Source: Acidimicrobiaceae bacterium
GTDB lineage: Bacteria; Actinomycetota; Acidimicrobiia; Acidimicrobiales; MedAcidi-G1
Direction: 5' to 3'
Assembly: GCA_002727895.1 (NCBI GenBank)
Contig: PBUO01000052.1
Coordinates: 1-6,373, forward strand
DNA length: 6,373 nt
Shown here: piece by piece, positions 5,445 through 6,373 of the stretch
Layout: each line of letters starts with the position of its first letter
Position numbering within the stretch: the first letter of the stretch is position 1
Program-made: the position numbers and the translations under genes
The notes under the pieces: model-generated
Told to the model about the DNA's origin: nothing
Databases searched by the model: none
What the model saw: only the letters and a program-made list of their open reading frames with translations

Positions 5445-6182
5445 CTACTCCGGTTCGGGGAGGGCGGGTCGGCCAGCGAGCCGCTGGGCTTCGTCGAACG
5501 CCTCCTGCAGGCCGGCGCGGAGCCGTTCGGTCAGCTCGTCGACAACCCGCCGGGGCACCCGCCGCTCGACGACCGGTGGATGGATAGGTTCTCCGACCAC
5601 CATCACCACCTTGCACGGACGGACCAGCGGCGACCCACCCGGCATGGCGTGGTCGGTGCCGGCGATCCCCATGGGCACGATGGGCACTCCGGCCCGGGTG
5701 GCCACGAAGGCTGGCCCGGCGTGGAGCAGTTCGGCGCGGACCACCGGCCCGTGCTGCCGCGTCCCCTCGGGGAACATGACCATCGGCTCGCCCCGCTCCA
5801 GCACCTCCTGGCAGGCTCGCAGGGCGGCCCGGTCGGCCGTGCCCCGCTCCACGGGGAAGCCGCCGACGATTGTCAGGAATCGGCCGCCCAGCCTGCTCCT
5901 CCAGAGGGACTCCTTGCCCAGGAAGCGCTGTCGACGAGCGGTAACCATGCCCCCGACCGGCGTGTCGAGATAGGACCGGTGAACCGGCGAGAGGATGTAG
6001 GCGCCCTCCGCAGGAAGGTTCCCCTTACCGACCACGCGAAACCGGAACCAGGCCTTGCAGAGCAACCAAAGCGCCGACCAGCAGACGCGGTAGGTGATCC
6101 GGTCGACGAGCGACATCCGGCGACCGAGGTCCGAGCCGGCCTCCTCGAGGTGGTCCCCGTCCCGGCCCGGCGCACCGCTCAT
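5445..6182 (-). CDS. plsC: PlsC-type 1-acyl-sn-glycerol-3-phosphate acyltransferase
   Basis: A 245-residue acyltransferase of the PlsC/LPLAT family, expected to acylate lysophosphatidic acid to phosphatidic acid at the inner face of the membrane. The family motifs occur in order: HRSYLD (H68, D73; the catalytic HxxxxD), GGFPVERG at 107-114 (motif II), FPEGTR at 137-142 (motif III) and VPIVPMGI at 166-173 (motif IV). A hydrophobic stretch at about 33-47 may insert in the membrane. The residue before the catalytic His is Val, where many PlsC proteins have Asn. The start at 6182 overlaps the cmk stop (ATGA) and has GGAG 8 bases upstream. The first 22 residues are polar and probably outside the conserved domain, so M23 is an alternative start. 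It is likely co-transcribed and coupled with cmk. The substrate could differ (another lysophospholipid or carrier), so PlsC is the class, not a proven specificity. Confidence 0.9.
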   Translation of the reverse strand: MSGAPGRDGDHLEEAGSDLGRRMSLVDRITYRVCWSALWLLCKAWFRFRVVGKGNLPAEGAYILSPVHRSYLDTPVGGMVTARRQRFLGKESLWRSRLGGRFLTIVGGFPVERGTADRAALRACQEVLERGEPMVMFPEGTRQHGPVVRAELLHAGPAFVATRAGVPIVPMGIAGTDHAMPGGSPLVRPCKVVMVVGEPIHPPVVERRVPRRVVDELTERLRAGLQEAFDEAQRLAGRPALPEPE

Positions 6183-6373
6183 CCGAGCATCTCCACGATG
6201 GCGTCGACGGCGCCGTCCACCGTCAGCTCCGAGGTGTCAAGCACCCGAGCACCGTCGGCGGTAACCAGCGGGCTGGCGGCCCGGTTGGTGTCAGCCTCGT
6301 CGCGACGGCGGATCTCGGCCGCCACCTGGTCCACGGCCATGTCCGGGAACTCGGCGGCCCGCCGGCGGGCCCG
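6179..6373 (-). CDS. cmk: Cytidylate kinase, C-terminal 64 residues (gene runs off the window)
   Basis: Reading the minus strand from the right edge gives an open frame of 64 codons and a TGA at 6181-6179. The fragment shows the cytidylate kinase C-terminal pattern: RRRAAE, then RRRDEADTNR and ASPL, then an ADGARVLDTSELT stretch. It corresponds to the E. coli Cmk segment ERDDRDRNR..APL..A.DALVLDS. The Arg and Asp residues that contact CMP in that enzyme appear conserved (R24, D28 and R31 of the fragment). Cmk phosphorylates CMP and dCMP with ATP in the cytosol. The 5' part, P-loop and start lie outside the window. Its stop overlaps the plsC start by 4 bases, so the two form an operon. Confidence 0.93.
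   Translation of the reverse strand, partial: RARRRAAEFPDMAVDQVAAEIRRRDEADTNRAASPLVTADGARVLDTSELTVDGAVDAIVEMLG
6191..6194 (-). promoter_or_regulatory. Ribosome binding site of plsC inside cmk
   Basis: GGAG on the minus strand, 8 bases before the ATG at 6182, within the last codons of cmk. It favours that ATG over the internal Met at residue 23. Confidence 0.5.

Noticed and set aside
1..6373. CRISPR array, transposon, phage or toxin-antitoxin system
   Set aside because: No regularly spaced repeats, terminal inverted repeats, transposase, integrase or paired small toxin/antitoxin genes were seen. Nearly all bases are covered by recognisable core genes.

Overview
The window is high-GC DNA with the codon use and gene content of an actinobacterium. 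The gene order and the Der, IspH, PlsC and Cmk sequence styles suggest an Acidimicrobiia-like lineage, but that placement is an inference. It is a housekeeping region. No mobile element, CRISPR array, phage gene or obvious foreign island was seen, and nothing amounts to a clear new system.

Layout from left to right: a partial tRNA-Pro (anticodon GGG, minus strand, cut by the window edge). Then come a 70-residue zinc-ribbon protein with one membrane helix (127-339, minus) and a membrane-anchored SpoIIE/RsbU-type PP2C phosphatase (378-1451, minus). Next are the double-GTPase ribosome assembly factor Der/EngA (1536-2837, minus) and a PDZ + radical SAM + DUF512 protein of unknown function (2834-4276, minus) that overlaps der by 4 bases. 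A 67-bp divergent promoter region follows, then ispH/lytB (4344-5402, plus), a PlsC-type 1-acyl-glycerol-3-phosphate acyltransferase (5445-6182, minus), and the 3' end of cmk, cytidylate kinase (6179 to the right edge, minus), which overlaps plsC by 4 bases.

The minus-strand genes form three likely transcription units: cmk-plsC, DUF512-der, and phosphatase-zinc ribbon (possibly followed by the independently promoted tRNA). ispH is the only plus-strand gene and separates the first two units. cmk, plsC, ispH, DUF512 and der are recurrent neighbours in other bacteria, usually co-oriented as far as I recall, so ispH looks inverted in place. The units serve pyrimidine nucleotide supply, phospholipid synthesis, isoprenoid precursor synthesis and 50S ribosome assembly, plus a signalling pair (phosphatase and zinc-ribbon protein) of unknown target.

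The most interesting non-coding structure lies between the DUF512 gene and ispH. Two back-to-back TANNNT boxes sit 6-7 bases from the two start codons, which would give leaderless mRNAs. They flank a perfect 7-bp inverted repeat, and the predicted -35 regions fall on the same bases. The phosphatase gene also has a TANNNT box 8 bases before its start, whereas the downstream or coupled genes have Shine-Dalgarno sequences instead.
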